Source: Trissonchulus latispiculum (taxonomy: Eukaryota; Nematoda; Enoplea; Enoplida; Ironidae). Taken from it: 64,000 bases of DNA. Location of the stretch: contig JASAND010020677.1 of the NCBI GenBank assembly GCA_030248195.1, forward strand, positions 1-64,000, given 5' to 3'. Positions 1 to 11,523 of this stretch are shown here, in pieces. How positions within the stretch are numbered: the stretch's first letter is position 1; the number at the start of each line of letters is the position of its first letter. Position numbers and translations under genes: made by a program. The notes under the pieces were generated by a model. The model was not told the origin of the DNA, made no database searches, and worked only from the letters and a program-made list of their open reading frames with translations.

Positions 1-1054
1 TTTTATAGTGGAAATATAGGACAAAAATATGGGTTTTTGTGTAACTGATGTGGGGCAAAATTTTGAAATTGGGTTGAAAAATTGTATAGTTGTGTGTATA
101 AAAACTAAATTATTGTTTATTTGGAGTGTGAATTGGAGGGGGTAAACTTGTTTTTCAACTATGAACCCCTACCCGAAGTTTAAAGTTCACCAGTATCTTA
201 AACTATGTAATTAGGGCATTGGCCTATTTTTGTTTTTCATTAGTTTAATGTCATTTCTTTGTCATTTACTGTTTTATTTTGTAACAAAACATGTGTGTCA
301 TTATCAATTCTGTGGTAAGTGTACATGCTTTTGTTAGTTAATTAATCCTTTAATTATTTGGTTTGTTTTTAATATTTCTAAACCAGTTATATTGCGATAT
401 TGTGTTGATATTGGAAAGTCAAATAATTTGCCACAAATTAGCACAATATAAATAGGTAGGACGTTCCTCAACAGCCACAAACTAGTTGCGTAGGATCTGC
501 CTCAAGCGCCTCCTGCGCCTCTGCACCAGAACTGTCATTTTTATACTACTTCAGTAATCTCAATCAGTAATCATTAAGCTACCAAGTACCAGGTCACCAG
601 GGGCGAATTTTCAACTAGAGAACTTACAAACATGCTGCAAGTTTTATGAAACAGGTTTAGTCAGTTAGTATTGGTAGTCTCTAGTAACAGTACGTGTAAG
701 TCGAGTCCTGTTTGCTTGTACACATACTCCACCAGTAAATTTTTGTGGGACACTTGAGATACAACATAGACTCGACAGCTATAGTATAGTTGTTGAGTCG
801 AATAGTTGCAAAAGTTTATGGAATCGGCCCCATGTGATCCTAGTAGACGATTAAGATACCACGAACTAGGTCATTAAAGTGGTTATTATAAGTGAAATTT
901 AACCATCTAATCTCTATCATTCGATGAAAGAACACAAGTAGCTTATAACATTGCTTCTAAGGATCCTACAGACTTAGACAACAGTCTGGCAAGTCTATAG
1001 AATGCAAAGAAACAATAGAAATCCCAATGGAACAACCACAATATTTGGGAAACT
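1..1054. other. Gene-free A+T-rich flank
   Basis: No ORF, splice-bounded exon or clear repeat structure is supported here. Short patches around 470-830 (repeated GACTCGAC-type words and 'TTTATGRAA') resemble words at 5640-5780 and may be remnants of the same repeat family. Confidence 0.4.
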
Positions 1055-1744
1055 GGGCCCATGTCAAGATAAAAGTAGCTTTTTGATGCGTTCTGATCTA
1101 CCACTTGATTTTCTTGAACCTTTTATTTTCATGGGGGTTCATGGGGTTTGGGGTTCTTAATTTTTTGTAGAGATTTGATCTATAACCATGTTTAGTTTCA
1201 TTTTTTGATGGGGTTCTCGGGGTTCTTGGGGTTTCGGAATTTTTCAAAGAGATTTGAATCCGTGACTATACATGTATTTAGTTTCAAATTTTTGATGGAG
1301 GTTTTTGGGGTTATGGGGTTTATGAAATTTTTTCAGGATAATTGATAATCTACTGCCTAGTTTTAAGTGTTTGCTGGAGGTTCTGGAGTCCGAGTATACC
1401 GAAAACTGTGTGCGTTGTCTGCACTTGACTCTAAGACGAACTTTTTTGTTCTTGTCGTTAGCGTTCGATTGATACCCATATTGGATGTTTCATACACACA
1501 GATTCCAGTCTAAATTCATGAGTAAAGCCAGGAGGACACCCCCCCCCAGTACACCCTGCTTATATGCCACATATGCTGAGATACATAATATATATTAGAA
1601 CTCATCATGTCTGCTGAAGGAAAGGATCCACAACGTAGTCACGTACAATTCAAAGTCCTGGATGCAAACGCACGAAAAAAGTTCAGAACCTCCTTTTTTC
1701 GGATGGGGGTTCTGGAGGTTCTAACTTTTATCTTGACATGGGCC
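1055..1744 (-). mobile_element. Non-autonomous DNA element, GGCCCATGTC termini (uninterrupted copy)
   Basis: Both ends carry GGCCCATGTCAAGATAAAAG in inverted orientation (near 1055-1076 and 1723-1744). The interior matches, in reverse orientation, the two ends of the element at 35394-37129, including its internal roughly 70-bp repeats of 'AGAACCCC ... CATCAAAAA' type. This copy lacks the 1-kb block found in the middle of the other copy and is the natural empty site for that nested insertion. No transposase is encoded. Flanks show no clean target duplication, so the superfamily is unassigned. The small ORFs at 1607-1955 are not treated as genes. Confidence 0.8.
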
Positions 1745-2600
1745 GGAAGCGGTAAAGCAAAATACAGCGAAATTACTTTTCGTCCACAGAATGAGCACAA
1801 GCGGCTCCGGTGTTGAAGAAAATGCGTTGATTTTTCTTCAATGTACGGTAACAAAGTTTGACAGCTTTACGTTCTTCCAAAGAATTCGCATGCTTTAGAA
1901 ACTCGCTCTTGCACCTAAATATATTGATTCCAGATACAAAAATGACGACAAACATCTAGATCATTGTTCATCCTTAAATAACCATGTTTAGTTCCCCGTG
2001 CTAACCCGTGTAAAGCCGGGCTGAGCCAAAACAGGTCCGATAATTAGCAAACATTTCCATTGCCAGAATTTTTTGTCCTTCTGATTAAATGAACATATGT
2101 AGAACAGCTAATCAAATCTGTAAAAGTTCCCACGAACTCGCTAAATTAAAAGGGCAAAAGGGATCGAGCGGGCCGATGTTTGAGTATTAGTCACGCAAAT
2201 AAAGTCGCCTGAAAACTAACGTAGGATCTCATTAAAAATCCTCTACTTCATGGCAATTGATTACTTACATTCTTGTGCACCTCTGCGCAGCCATTTTGAG
2301 ACAGTTGATGTACGGCCTCATTTTCGATCTGGCGCTGCATACGATCTATAAATTATGAATTATAAAACATTAATACAATATAATCCATTAAATGCACTAT
2401 GCATAAAGCCAGGCGAAAAGTTGTTTCAAACAGCAGATGGGCGAAACGAAATGTATCCTTCGTCCAACACTATGCCGTCAATGTCTCGGAAACGCTGTAG
2501 GCTGCTGGCTGACAACGTTTATTTTCCTATGTTTAACACGTGGCTCATATTTCTTTATACAACTCTTTTGCACTTTTCCTATGTAAAGACTGTGCATATA
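1745..2600. other. Intergenic, no gene seen
   Basis: A+T-rich sequence with only short chance ORFs. No splice-bounded homology or repeat structure was recognised. Confidence 0.4.
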
Positions 2601-2616
2601 AATCAGATAATGCACA

Positions 2617-2655
2617 GTGCAGCGTGCGTATAACTGAGTTATACGCACGCTGCAC
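2617..2655. repeat. Perfect 39-bp palindrome
   Basis: Two 19-nt arms (2617-2635 and 2637-2655) are exact reverse complements around a single G. Arm sequence starts GTGCAGCGTGCGTATAACT. The same words (GTGCGTATAAATCAG, TGCACGCT) recur about 350 bp downstream, so it is probably part of a small foldback family. Confidence 0.85.
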
Positions 2656-2903
2656 GCTGGGAAGCCGGTCCCTAATCTAAATTGCTGTAGCATACAGTTT
2701 CCTGCATGATACAGCAGTGTGTACAGCAGAGTTCCAACCTAGACAGCTCTGCTGCACACCAAAAAGTAGGCCTCCCAGCCATGGCAAGTGATAATGTTGC
2801 TGCCACTTCATGTTGAAATGTGTCTAAACTTAGCTGTCAGCTGCAACATAAATGAGTAAGGTTTCATCAATTAAGGAGAGGTTGAATCGTTGTATAAGTA
2901 CTT

Positions 2904-3034
2904 TACAACACACCTTAGCGTTGTTCACTAATTTCTACTGCGTACGTCGTATGGGAAGCCCTCGTGCGTGGCACTCGGAGCTTCCCACACGGCGTGCGTA
3001 TAAATCAGTGAATGCACGCTAAGGTGTGCTATAA
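2904..3034. repeat. Imperfect stem-loop, about 125 nt
   Basis: ACACACCTTAGCGT with TTCACT on the left is complementary to AGTGAATGCACGCTAAGGTGTG on the right. The inner part (CGTACGTCGTATGGGAAGC / GCTTCCCACACGGCGTGCG) is also mostly complementary. It shares words with the palindrome at 2617-2655. Confidence 0.6.
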
Positions 3035-3406
3035 AGTATACTTACAGATTGCAACAATGCATCAATGCAGTAGTTTGGAATTAAGTGCACTTAGTTATAT
3101 TGCTTTGCGGAAATACGAAAACTACAGAATGAGCAAAAACGAAGCCGGTCGTTCGCCTTTGCCTTTCCTCTTGAGATTCTTCAAACTTCAAACCTTCAGA
3201 CCTAAAACTAAAAATAGAATGTTTCGAACTTGACCTACATGCACTTACCAGACTTAGTACTCCAAACGTGACTGCGTAAATCAGAAGACAGCGAGCATCC
3301 ATAGCCTCAGTTTTGTGAAACAAAGGGAGCGAAGCTTAGCAGAACAGAGAAATTTGTGAATGTTAACCTTAGTTTGAGTAAAGTGGCCTTTAAATATCAA
3401 CCATAA

Positions 3407-4255
3407 TGACAAATATGATGATCACAGACCAGCTAGGACCTGGATTTTTCCAGAATATTCAAGTTGGATTACTATTAATATTTGTGAAAACTTATCCCAG
3501 ATTGATTACTGATAAAATATGATATTATGACTCTTCTCTGTAATCCTTCATATCGTATTGTTCTGCATAAGTTAAAATACAGATACAAGAACGTTGAAGA
3601 CATTTTCAAATAAAGCTAGAACTAACCGAATACGATGACAACCGAATTGACAAATATGATGATTACAGATCAGTTAGGACCTAGATTCTTCCAGATTATG
3701 AAATTGGATTACTATCAACATTTGTGAAAACGTATTCCAAATTGATTGCAGCCTAAATATGTTGCTGTGACTCTTCTCCGTAATCCTTCATAACTTATTG
3801 TTTTGCATAACTTAAAATACAGATACAAGAACGTTGAAGACTTTTCCGAATAAAGCTAGAATTAACCGAATACGATGACAACCAAATTGACAAATATGAT
3901 AATACAGACCAGCAAAGACCTGGATCTTTCCAGCATATTCCAGTTGGATTTACTGTTAATATTTGGGAAACCATCCAAGATTAATTACAGGCTTACCTTA
4001 GAATGCCCCAACAATGATTAAGAAAAATAGAATAACAGACGGTTAACTATACTGGATTCTCATTAAAAACTCGGAGTTAGCCTTTTGCTATTCTGCAGAT
4101 ACTCTTAACTTTTTCTGGTGTAGTCCAGGATAAATATGTTATTATGACTACTCTCAGTAGTCTTACCGTATTGTTTTGCAAATGTTACCACACACAGACA
4201 CAAAAAACGTTGAAGAAGCTTCTGATTAACTAATTAAACTGGATTAACCGAAACT
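3407..4255. repeat. Tandem array, about 3 copies of a 240-bp unit
   Basis: Copies start at about 3408, 3649 and 3889, each with 'TGACAAATATGAT' followed by 'GACCAG..AGGACCTGGAT'. Each copy ends near 'AACCGAATACGATGACAACC'. The third copy is interrupted around 3990-4125 by unrelated sequence and then resumes with 'AAATATGTTATTATGACT'. Copies are clearly diverged, so the array is old. No ORF runs through it. Confidence 0.85.
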
Positions 4256-4811
4256 GGTTGTTCGCTCACTACTTACAAAAGAATTAATAAAAACGATTTC
4301 TCAATTAATAAGGACCAGATAAGATACAATTCTTGAATTCTCGCTTCGATTTTTGTGACGGGCGAAATTTCAACACAGAAATTTTTTTAGAGTATCAGTT
4401 GTTTGTGCCCCGGCTTTTCTAGCTTAGTTCACAGATCCAGTTTAAGGGTGTTGCAAACTTAACCAAAAGTTCGATGTTTGAAAAGCTAGCTAGTCATTTA
4501 TATTATACATATTCTCTATTAGGCCATTACATTGCATGACTTTGTGGTGCCCATGATTGTGTTTGGGTAGTTAGGTGTTGGCAAATGGAAAGGGTTCATC
4601 ACCCGGATCAACGTTTCAGATCCACGTGCTATCGATGGGAGGAGTGCCCTTTACTGCATGAAGCTGCGTCTTATTCAAATTTTCCATGTGAGGCTCAAAC
4701 AATTCTTCTCCGTCGTGTCTATTTCTGTAATGCGTGCAAGACACCAGCACTTCATATTTTGCTGGCACTACTTTCTTTTCTGACGCCAGCAATTCTCGCC
4801 TTCCCCGATCT
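4256..4811. other. Intergenic, no gene seen
   Basis: Short ORFs only (for example + 4585-4815). No recognisable domain and no splice-bounded exon. Confidence 0.35.
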
Positions 4812-5343
4812 CTAATTCGCTTCAGTTGTTGCTTCAGATCTGAAATCCATCCGTCGCGTCATCTCTCTTGATAGCCGTTTCATCTGTTCTGAAAGTTGCG
4901 CTATAGAACGTTGCAAGTCCGCACAATTTGGCTCATTTTTAGAGCTGGGAACCTGTTCTCTCCAAACTAAGAGTTGATATAGTCGCTGTAATTGCACCAC
5001 TAATGGGCAATGGAAGCAGGGAAGCAACATGTCGAGTTTGCGAAGATTCAACGCTTCCAGGTGTTGAGCTCTGTTGACAGCATACTGAAAGTTGACGGGA
5101 TTCAAGGGAATCAATGCCGGATTGAGATTCTAGGTAGGTCAGCACTTCTTCACCGTCCTCCGTCACAGTTAGGTAAGCGTAATCCGCGTGCTGCTGAAGC
5201 TGCCAAGCTAAATCGGCCGCAATTTTTGTTGGTCTCTGCTGCGTTGTAGCCAAGGCCTGCAAACACATGAGTATCTTACGGTCCAGCATTTCTGGCAATT
5301 TAGCTTTGAATATATCCCGTTTTGATTGCCACATCCAAATCAT
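4812..5343 (-). pseudogene. Two-part ORF of unknown function, split by a frameshift or short intron
   Basis: Reading leftward, an ORF from 5343 (starts MIWMWQSKRD) is open to 4939. The convincing protein-like sequence, however, leaves this frame near 5120 and continues in a second frame to a stop at 4812. The second part (NLNPALIPLNPVNFQYAV..., ending RMDFRSEATTEAN) is hydrophilic. Its last 40 residues are Leu/Met/Arg/Glu-rich and look like a coiled coil. The frame change lies at ACCTAG|AATCTC, which could be a 1-nt lesion or a 3' splice site, but I see no acceptable donor close by. Composition is more protein-like than the surrounding sequence. I do not recognise the family. It may be a decayed gene, an unresolved spliced gene or a chance ORF pair. 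Confidence 0.35.
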
Positions 5344-5825
5344 TGTACTTCCTTCTGGCCAACGCCTACAGATAGCAGTGTATCAACTAAGCATTGCTAG
5401 CGCGAGCAACAAATCTTCTAGTTCGGTGCTTGCGTAAAAAGGGATAATTTTTTAAAAATTTTTCTATCTGCGGAGCAAGCTGTTTAAACTTTTGGCATAA
5501 CGCCAAGAGCAGATCGTTCTTGATGTCAGGAAGACTTGAATATAGAAACGGTAACAAAGTTAAGGTTATTGTTGATTTCCAGGGAGTACTCTAGTCAAAA
5601 CAGTTCTCCAGTTCTCAGCAGCAGCAGCAGCTACTCACACTCGACGGCATCACCTAGACTCGCAATGCGAGTACATATTCGACTGCAAAACCTTTATGAA
5701 ACACATCAGCGCCTCGACTCGACAACTAGCAGAGTCCAGTTGTCGACTCGAGCAGCAAAAGGTTTTATGAGACTGCCCCCTAGTTGAATTTGTTGAATTG
5801 GCGTTTTCATTCACCCAACCCTACC

Positions 5826-5826
<1 letters not shown>
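5344..5826. other. Intergenic, possible repeat remnant
   Basis: Contains CAGCAGCAGCAGCAGC at about 5619-5634. Clustered CTCGAC/GTCGAG words at 5640-5760 lie between two 'GCAAAA(C/G)(C/G)TTTTATGA' stretches, suggesting an eroded inverted-repeat element. No gene is supported. Confidence 0.4.
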
Positions 5827-5857
<31 letters not shown>

Positions 5858-6235
5858 GTTTAATTGCCAGCACAATACAGGATACTAGAATAAGTAAGCA
5901 CATGTTTATTATAAACAGAAACAGTGTGTTGCCAATAAAGACCGAGCTTAGCCATGGTAGTTGACCTCTAAGGCTCGGCCTCTGAGAAAACTATTCAAAT
6001 TTACTTCTTTCAATCTTTGCTTGAAAAGTGTTAAGTTTGGACTTTCTACCACATTATCCGGTAAAGAATTCCAAATCGGAACAACTCGAGAATTAAAAAA
6101 GTGCTACATCCAAACGAGCTCGTGTATAAAAAAGTTTGAATCGATGACCCCTAGTTGGAGGCAGAGTTGAAAAATCAAAAAACTCCGCTATTGGTATGTT
6201 TACGTTATTGTGAATAATTTGTGAATACAGACTGG
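5827..6235 (-). mobile_element. 5'-truncated LINE, 3' end with microsatellite tail
   Basis: Reading on the minus strand from about 6235, conceptual translation gives LYSQIIHNNVNIPIAEFF, then TRGHRFKLFYTRARLD. After a 1-nt frameshift near 6090 it gives FFNSRVVPIWNSLPDNVV, then LTLFKQRLKEVNL, ending at a stop at 5950-5948. The 'RG HRFKL ... SRVVxIWNSLPDxVVxSPxLxxFKxRL' pattern is the familiar C-terminus of CR1/Jockey-type non-LTR retrotransposon reverse transcriptases. The 3' untranslated part runs to a (TTAG)n tract at 5827-5857, as expected for microsatellite-tailed LINEs. The element is dead. Its truncated 5' end abuts the exon copy at 6215-6620. Confidence 0.85.
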
Positions 6236-6620
6236 AGATCTGGAAATATGCGGGCTGGAAACGAAAATGTTACAGCCAGTGCCGCGGCGACATAATACTA
6301 TGTCGATTATCGGCGAAAAATGAAGGGCTGTGAGGAGGTCAGTTCATAATTTTTCGCCGAAATAATTCCGGGCGCCCTGCATCATCCGGAAAGCTCCTGT
6401 ATGATGTACTAGGGCGGATTTGGGGCCTACGTTCATCGCTGCACCTGCCGGCATGACTCGCACTGCAACCTGATTGCAGACGCGCGTCAGCGCTTCGTGG
6501 TCACCCCGCGACACCGACTGGTCCGGTGCCAGATGTGTCAGGTGACGGGGCGCGGACGCCGCTACAATCATGTCTGCAGTGGTCACTGTGATGGCTCTCA
6601 TTGCCAGAGTTGGAGATGGA
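6215..6620 (+). pseudogene. Broken duplicate of exon 2 of the cysteine-rich (Ly6/ET-like) gene
   Basis: From about 6215 to 6620 the + strand matches exon 2 of the gene at 33350-30732 (its 32440-32090 part). Long near-identical blocks include CTGATTGCAGACGCGCGTCA and GTGACGGGGCGCGGACGCCG (one base differs just before the first). The copy is broken: small insertions around 6290-6350 shift the frame, and a GAG-to-TAG change near 6408 makes a stop in the original frame. Only exon sequence is recognisable, so retrocopy and DNA duplication cannot be told apart. The copy still carries C..C...C residues of the second and third modules. It lies head-on against a truncated LINE. Confidence 0.85.
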
Positions 6621-9039
6621 CACATTGCTGGTTTACAGTGCAGAACGTATGCTACAATTAACTATTAATTGTTTAAATATTAATTGTTTACCCTAACTCA
6701 AATGTGTTCTCAAATCGTAATCCTTGCTTTTTTCAAATTTTAGTAGACTCGTGGCAGACAGCAAATAATAATGCACTTCTGCATGAGTGGACTGCACACT
6801 TACAACAACAAGTGCAGGAGCTGAGAATGCATGAGCAAAGTTTTAAGACTTTGGGGGGAAATTAAAAGTTTTGTGTTGTTGTCTGAAAAACCTTAAAGTC
6901 AACTGAAGCTGTAGTGCACCCGCTGTTGACTGTGCGATTTATTAGGGAAGAACTAGTTTCATTCATATTCGCAAAATCGTTTTCACTTTGTCTCCTAAAT
7001 TTCGCCTTTCAGCGGTCTTTAAACTTTTACTGTTCACTCCGTGACTGTACAACACAGTTATTACATAACACTGCCATAGTATAGTTATTATTTTCAGTAC
7101 TGTTAGACTAGTGCTGTGTAGATCGCAAATAGCCGATTTTAAAACAGTTGAAATCCGAAATTTGGTGATTATCTAAACATCGTGTGGGACCGATTTCGAC
7201 CCTCAGCGTAGTCAGCTATTATACATTATTCTAGTGTAATTTAATTCTCAGCACTGTGTAAATTTCAGCAGGCGACTTTACATCATATGCTGAAGATATA
7301 CAGGGGTTTGATAATCGTTAATTGTGTCAGTTAAGACGTAGTTGAGCAATCTTTAGTTCTTTTCAGAAGGAAGGAATTTCTGCCAAGTATTATGCAAATT
7401 AGAAAATTTCCCTGCTCAGCTTCATTCATTCTAAGAAGTCTTGCTGAGCAGAATACAGGCCAGAACAGTTCAACTCAGAAAATATGTATCGTTACTATGT
7501 ATAATTTTAAAGCAAGACCGCAAGAGCGTAGAAATCACATCTTGGGAAGGTGGGGCTAATGCCTATACCTGCAAGACTTAGCCACACCATGTGCGGCATA
7601 TACGAATCTATCACACTTCCAGGTTTGGATAAAAGCCTTGAAAGATGTTGCAGCCTTTTGCAAGCAAAGACAAGAACTCTTCAAAGACACTAAATGCTCG
7701 ACCAAAAACTATACTGCGTAGCCGGTCCCTGACTGAGACGCAGTCATCTCTACAACTTACAACAAAGCAAGAGGTTGTGGGTTCAAATCTTGCCAGAAAT
7801 GGTTTTTAATTAATTAGTATGATATAGTTGGCTGGCCTGACCCACCAAAATTATCACACCAGCTTTTGTTGTAAAATCATATTTGGTGTACGCATTTTAT
7901 ATAAACATTTTATTTATGGCATTTTACACATCAATTTTTGACTCTCTATACTAATGCCAGCCTGCAAGCTGCCACACTATTCATAAAAATCCATATATAT
8001 AAATCATAATCATTTTTATATGGTTGATACAAACTGTCTAATCCTTTGTCTAGCATTCTGTACCATACAATTTTCGATTGGTTGGTCACGTAATTATGCA
8101 TTGAATAGAATAGATTTCGGCACCTTTGATAATTTGAATTCTGAGTCTTTTGCTAAACCCACAGGTGATTTTTAGGCTTAAAATAACATTGAAAGGTGGC
8201 GGCAAAATGGACAATTATTACTGATTCTTTACTTAAACTTTTATTTCCCCACCGGGTATGCTGCAAATCTGATCCTTACATTTTTACCTCATAAGCTTTA
8301 CTTTTATTACTTATACTTTACGCTTACTTACACTTTACAAAATTTTTACCTCATCAACCTTCTGTTGTAGGTGATTCTGGCGTAATTCACGAAACCTGAG
8401 CAGTTCTGCAGATTACAAATTAGAAATGTTCGCAATTGTAAAGCTCAGCTATCCCTCCGTGAACTCATTAACTTTCATAAACCTGGCAAATTTGGAACCT
8501 TTAGCTCAGTTTAAAAATATCTGCCACACGTTATTAGTTTTATTCTTGTTAACTTTTCAAACAATGAAAGGGGTGTGGGCGTAACCTGGAAAAGATTCAA
8601 AGATCACCCAGAATTTAAATTCGATATTATGAGAATTTGTCAGAATGCTGATTCATGTTTAAGCATATCCACGTTTATGATATCATTTTTAATACACCAA
8701 CAAAACGGGTAACGGCTTTCTTTATCACCTACACGTTATATATTCAAGCTGCCTAAGCTGCCAAGCTGCACAAGCTCTGTGAAAACTGGATTTTGCAAAA
8801 AATAATATTTCTCTTGGTCAATTCGATTTTCTGAATTTTTTCAAAAAACTTGGATATATATTTTTAGCAGTTTTCACATTTTACTTTCTTCAATTATATG
8901 TTTTTTCAAATTTTGTAGTTTAGGAAATACACACGTTTAGAATGTTTTTTGTTTTATTATGAAATTCCAAAGCTGATATTTTAACGAGACAGCTGAAAAC
9001 CTTCCTTCGTAGTAATCCTGTGCATGGACATACACATTA
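6621..9039. other. Intergenic, one tRNA-like patch, no gene seen
   Basis: A+T-rich sequence without a supported exon. At about 7725-7800 a segment with 'GGGTTCAAATCTTGCC' resembles a pol III B box and may be the head of a SINE. Nothing else is resolved. Confidence 0.35.
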
Positions 9040-9283
9040 CACACAGGTGGACAAGGGGGGAGGGAGGGGGGATTCCCCCCTCGGCGATGTCGCACACAAG
9101 GAATCCCGAAATTGCTTCCACAAGGGGTAAGAATTGGTCGCAAGAAAATTGACCAAAAAATAGGTTTTCCGACCAAAATCTTCCGGCTTCGCTGGAATTT
9201 TTCACTTGAAATCACCATTGCTAAGAAAAAGCTGTTTTTCCCGAAAAAATGCAAAATTCTCTTACAAAACGCTTTTAGTACGC
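9040..9283. mobile_element. Poly-C family element, left part
   Basis: A G/C-run block (9053-9080) is followed by 'CACAAGGGGTAAGAATTGG' and a hairpin CCGGC-TTC-GCTGG at 9183-9195. Similar order (C-run, 'AAGGGGTA', TTCG hairpin, A/T tail) is seen at 18820 and 34980. The element is split by the TTAA-flanked insertion that follows: 'GCTTCCACAAGGGGTA' reappears at 10279. Confidence 0.6.
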
Positions 9284-10271
9284 TTAAGGTGGTGATTCCC
9301 TTTGGTCACATTTAGTTTGCACCATTATAACTCATTCATTACTTGGAGTTAAGAAGCCATTTTTATATCAAAATGTAGCTTGACATTTTCTCTTTTTAAT
9401 GCATGCCATGAAACTAATGTTGCTTTTCTAAAATATTTTTAACACATTTTAGAAGAAGTATAATTTTCCAGAATTTTTGCAGACTCAAGTAAATTTTTTC
9501 GCGAGACATCGGTTATGTCATTCGATACCTCCATCAAATAGCTGGGGACGATTTTTTATTTATTGTGAAATCGCTCTTCGTTATAGAGAAATAAGCTGAA
9601 ATGTGTGCATAACCTGGATTTTACCGACTTTTCCCAAATTTGTCAAGCGATTACTATAGCTAGAAAGCAGCAATCGGGGCAACTAAAAAATCGTCCCTGG
9701 GTATATTTGTGCAAAACACATTTGTTCAGTAGCAGCCCCCCAGCTCGCATTGTGAATGCTCCACAATCTTTGGAAAAAATTGGTAGTGTTTTTGCAAAAA
9801 CTACATTTCTTATGATAGCAGCCTACAGGATAGTAGTTGGAAGATGATCATGCGTCGGATTATTTGTCCCTGTGAGACCTTCAGATCGACGCCCTTAGTT
9901 TGATTTTACGGCTTGCGTAGTTCAAGAAATGTTGGATTATTTGATTTCTGTAAAAATGACTAGTTTTCGACGCCAAAACTAGAAAATCGGCTATATCTCA
10001 CGGTAGAGCAAAGATAGAAACTTACTTTAAAAAGCAAAAATGTGAAGCTCAATGAGATCTTTCGAATGAATATAGTCATAACTGTATTGCAGCTGCCAAA
10101 CGTTCAGAAATTGGGAAATCCACTCTGACCGGAAATCTCGAATTTTTGAATCCGGATTGCGCGGAGGGTGTTAGAACGCTAAAAGAACTTATGTCGGAAA
10201 GTTTCATCAAATTTCGTCTTGATTTACGCCACCAAATAACAATATGTGCCCAAAAGGAATCACCACCTTAA
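9284..10271. mobile_element. Non-autonomous element with TTAA target duplication
   Basis: TTAA at 9284-9287 and 10268-10271 flank a 980-bp body whose ends are inverted: GGTGGTGATTCC at 9288 and GGAATCACCACC ending at 10267. The next bases also pair imperfectly (CTTTGG / CCAAAAG). It encodes no transposase. The 9605-9847 ORF is judged spurious. TTAA duplication recalls piggyBac, but the ends do not begin CCC/CCY, so superfamily is open. A second element of the same design lies at 35739-36746. Confidence 0.8.
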
Positions 10272-10362
10272 GAAAAATTGCTTCCACAAGGGGTACCCAA
10301 ATTTGCTTCCACAAGGGTCAGTAAATTTTGACCTCCCGTTCAGGTATGGACATACCTACATA

Positions 10363-10888
10363 GGCCCTATTTCTTTAAAGATTAAACGGATTAGATTAAG
10401 ATTAATCCGCATTAAAGAAACAGCACCTCGGATTAAACGGATTAAAATTTATTCCAGCGAGTAAAACTAGTTAAACGGATTAAATTTAATTCGGTTTCTT
10501 TAATGCACCTAGGATTAAAACTTTAATCTAATCCTGTTTCTTTATTCCCACTTTCGATTAAAAAATGGAAGAGTTAATTTTAATCCGACCTGCTTAATCG
10601 CTGTTCCTTTAAAGATTAATTTTAATCCGTTTAATCCGTCTCCTGTATTTTCAACTAATTGAACGGATTAAAAGCTGGTGGATTAACATTTGTAATTGCT
10701 ATTTCTTTAGTGGCGGATTAAACGAATTAAAATTAACTCGTTTAATCTGAGGATTAAAAATGGTTGGATTAAACAAGTTAATTTTAATCCGTTTAATCCT
10801 GCATTAAAGAAACAGCCATTAACATTTTAATCCGGCTGATTTTTAATCTGTTTAATCCGATCGTTTTAATCTTTGAAGAAATAGGCCC
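10363..10888. mobile_element. GGATTAAA-array MITE, copy 1
   Basis: Ends are inverted: GGCCCTATTTCTTTAAAGAT at the left and the complement of GGGCCTATTTCTTCAAAGAT at the right. The interior is nearly all GGATTAAA/TTTAATCC words in both orientations. Flanking ATA on both sides may be a 3-bp target duplication, which with G-rich ends would suit PIF/Harbinger, but this is tentative. No protein is encoded. Confidence 0.85.
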
Positions 10889-10961
10889 ATAGTGTGATAA
10901 CTCGACTCTCTGGTAAAAAGTTATCAAATCTAATCACTAGTCCAAAATTCGAGAAAACTGA

Positions 10962-11523
10962 GGCCCTATTTCTTTAAAGATTAAACGGATTAGATTAAAA
11001 TTAATCCGCATTAAAGAAACAGCACCTCGGATTAAACGGACTAAAATTTAATCCAGCGAGTTAAACGAGTTAAACGGATTAAATTTAATCCTATTTCTTT
11101 AATGCACCTAGGATTAAAATTTTAATCTAATCCTGTTTCTTTATTCACACTTCGGATTAAAAACTCAACGAGTTAATTTTAATCCGACCTGCTTAATCTC
11201 TGTTTCTTTAAAGATTAATTTTAATCCGTTTAATCCTCCGCCTGCATTTTCAACTAACTTATAATCCTCGTGCATCTACGCGGATTAAACGGATTAAAAG
11301 TTGGCGGATTAAAATTTTTAATCGCTGTTTCTTTAATGGCGGATTAAATGGATTAAAATCAAGTCGTTTAATCCGTGGATTAAAAATGGTCGGATTAAAC
11401 GAGTTAATTTTAATCCGTTTAATCCGTTTAATCCTGCATTAAAGAAATATAAATTAAAATTTTAATCCGGCTGATTTTTAATCCGTTTAATCCGACCATT
11501 TTAATCTTTAAAGAAATAGGCCC
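10962..11523. mobile_element. GGATTAAA-array MITE, copy 2
   Basis: A second copy, 73 bp downstream of copy 1 and in the same orientation, opens with the same GGCCCTATTTCTTTAAAGAT and closes with its inverted form. It has the same order of internal words as copy 1, with small indels and about 35 bp extra near 11245-11300. I count roughly two dozen GGATTA/TAATCC sites in it. Confidence 0.85.
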
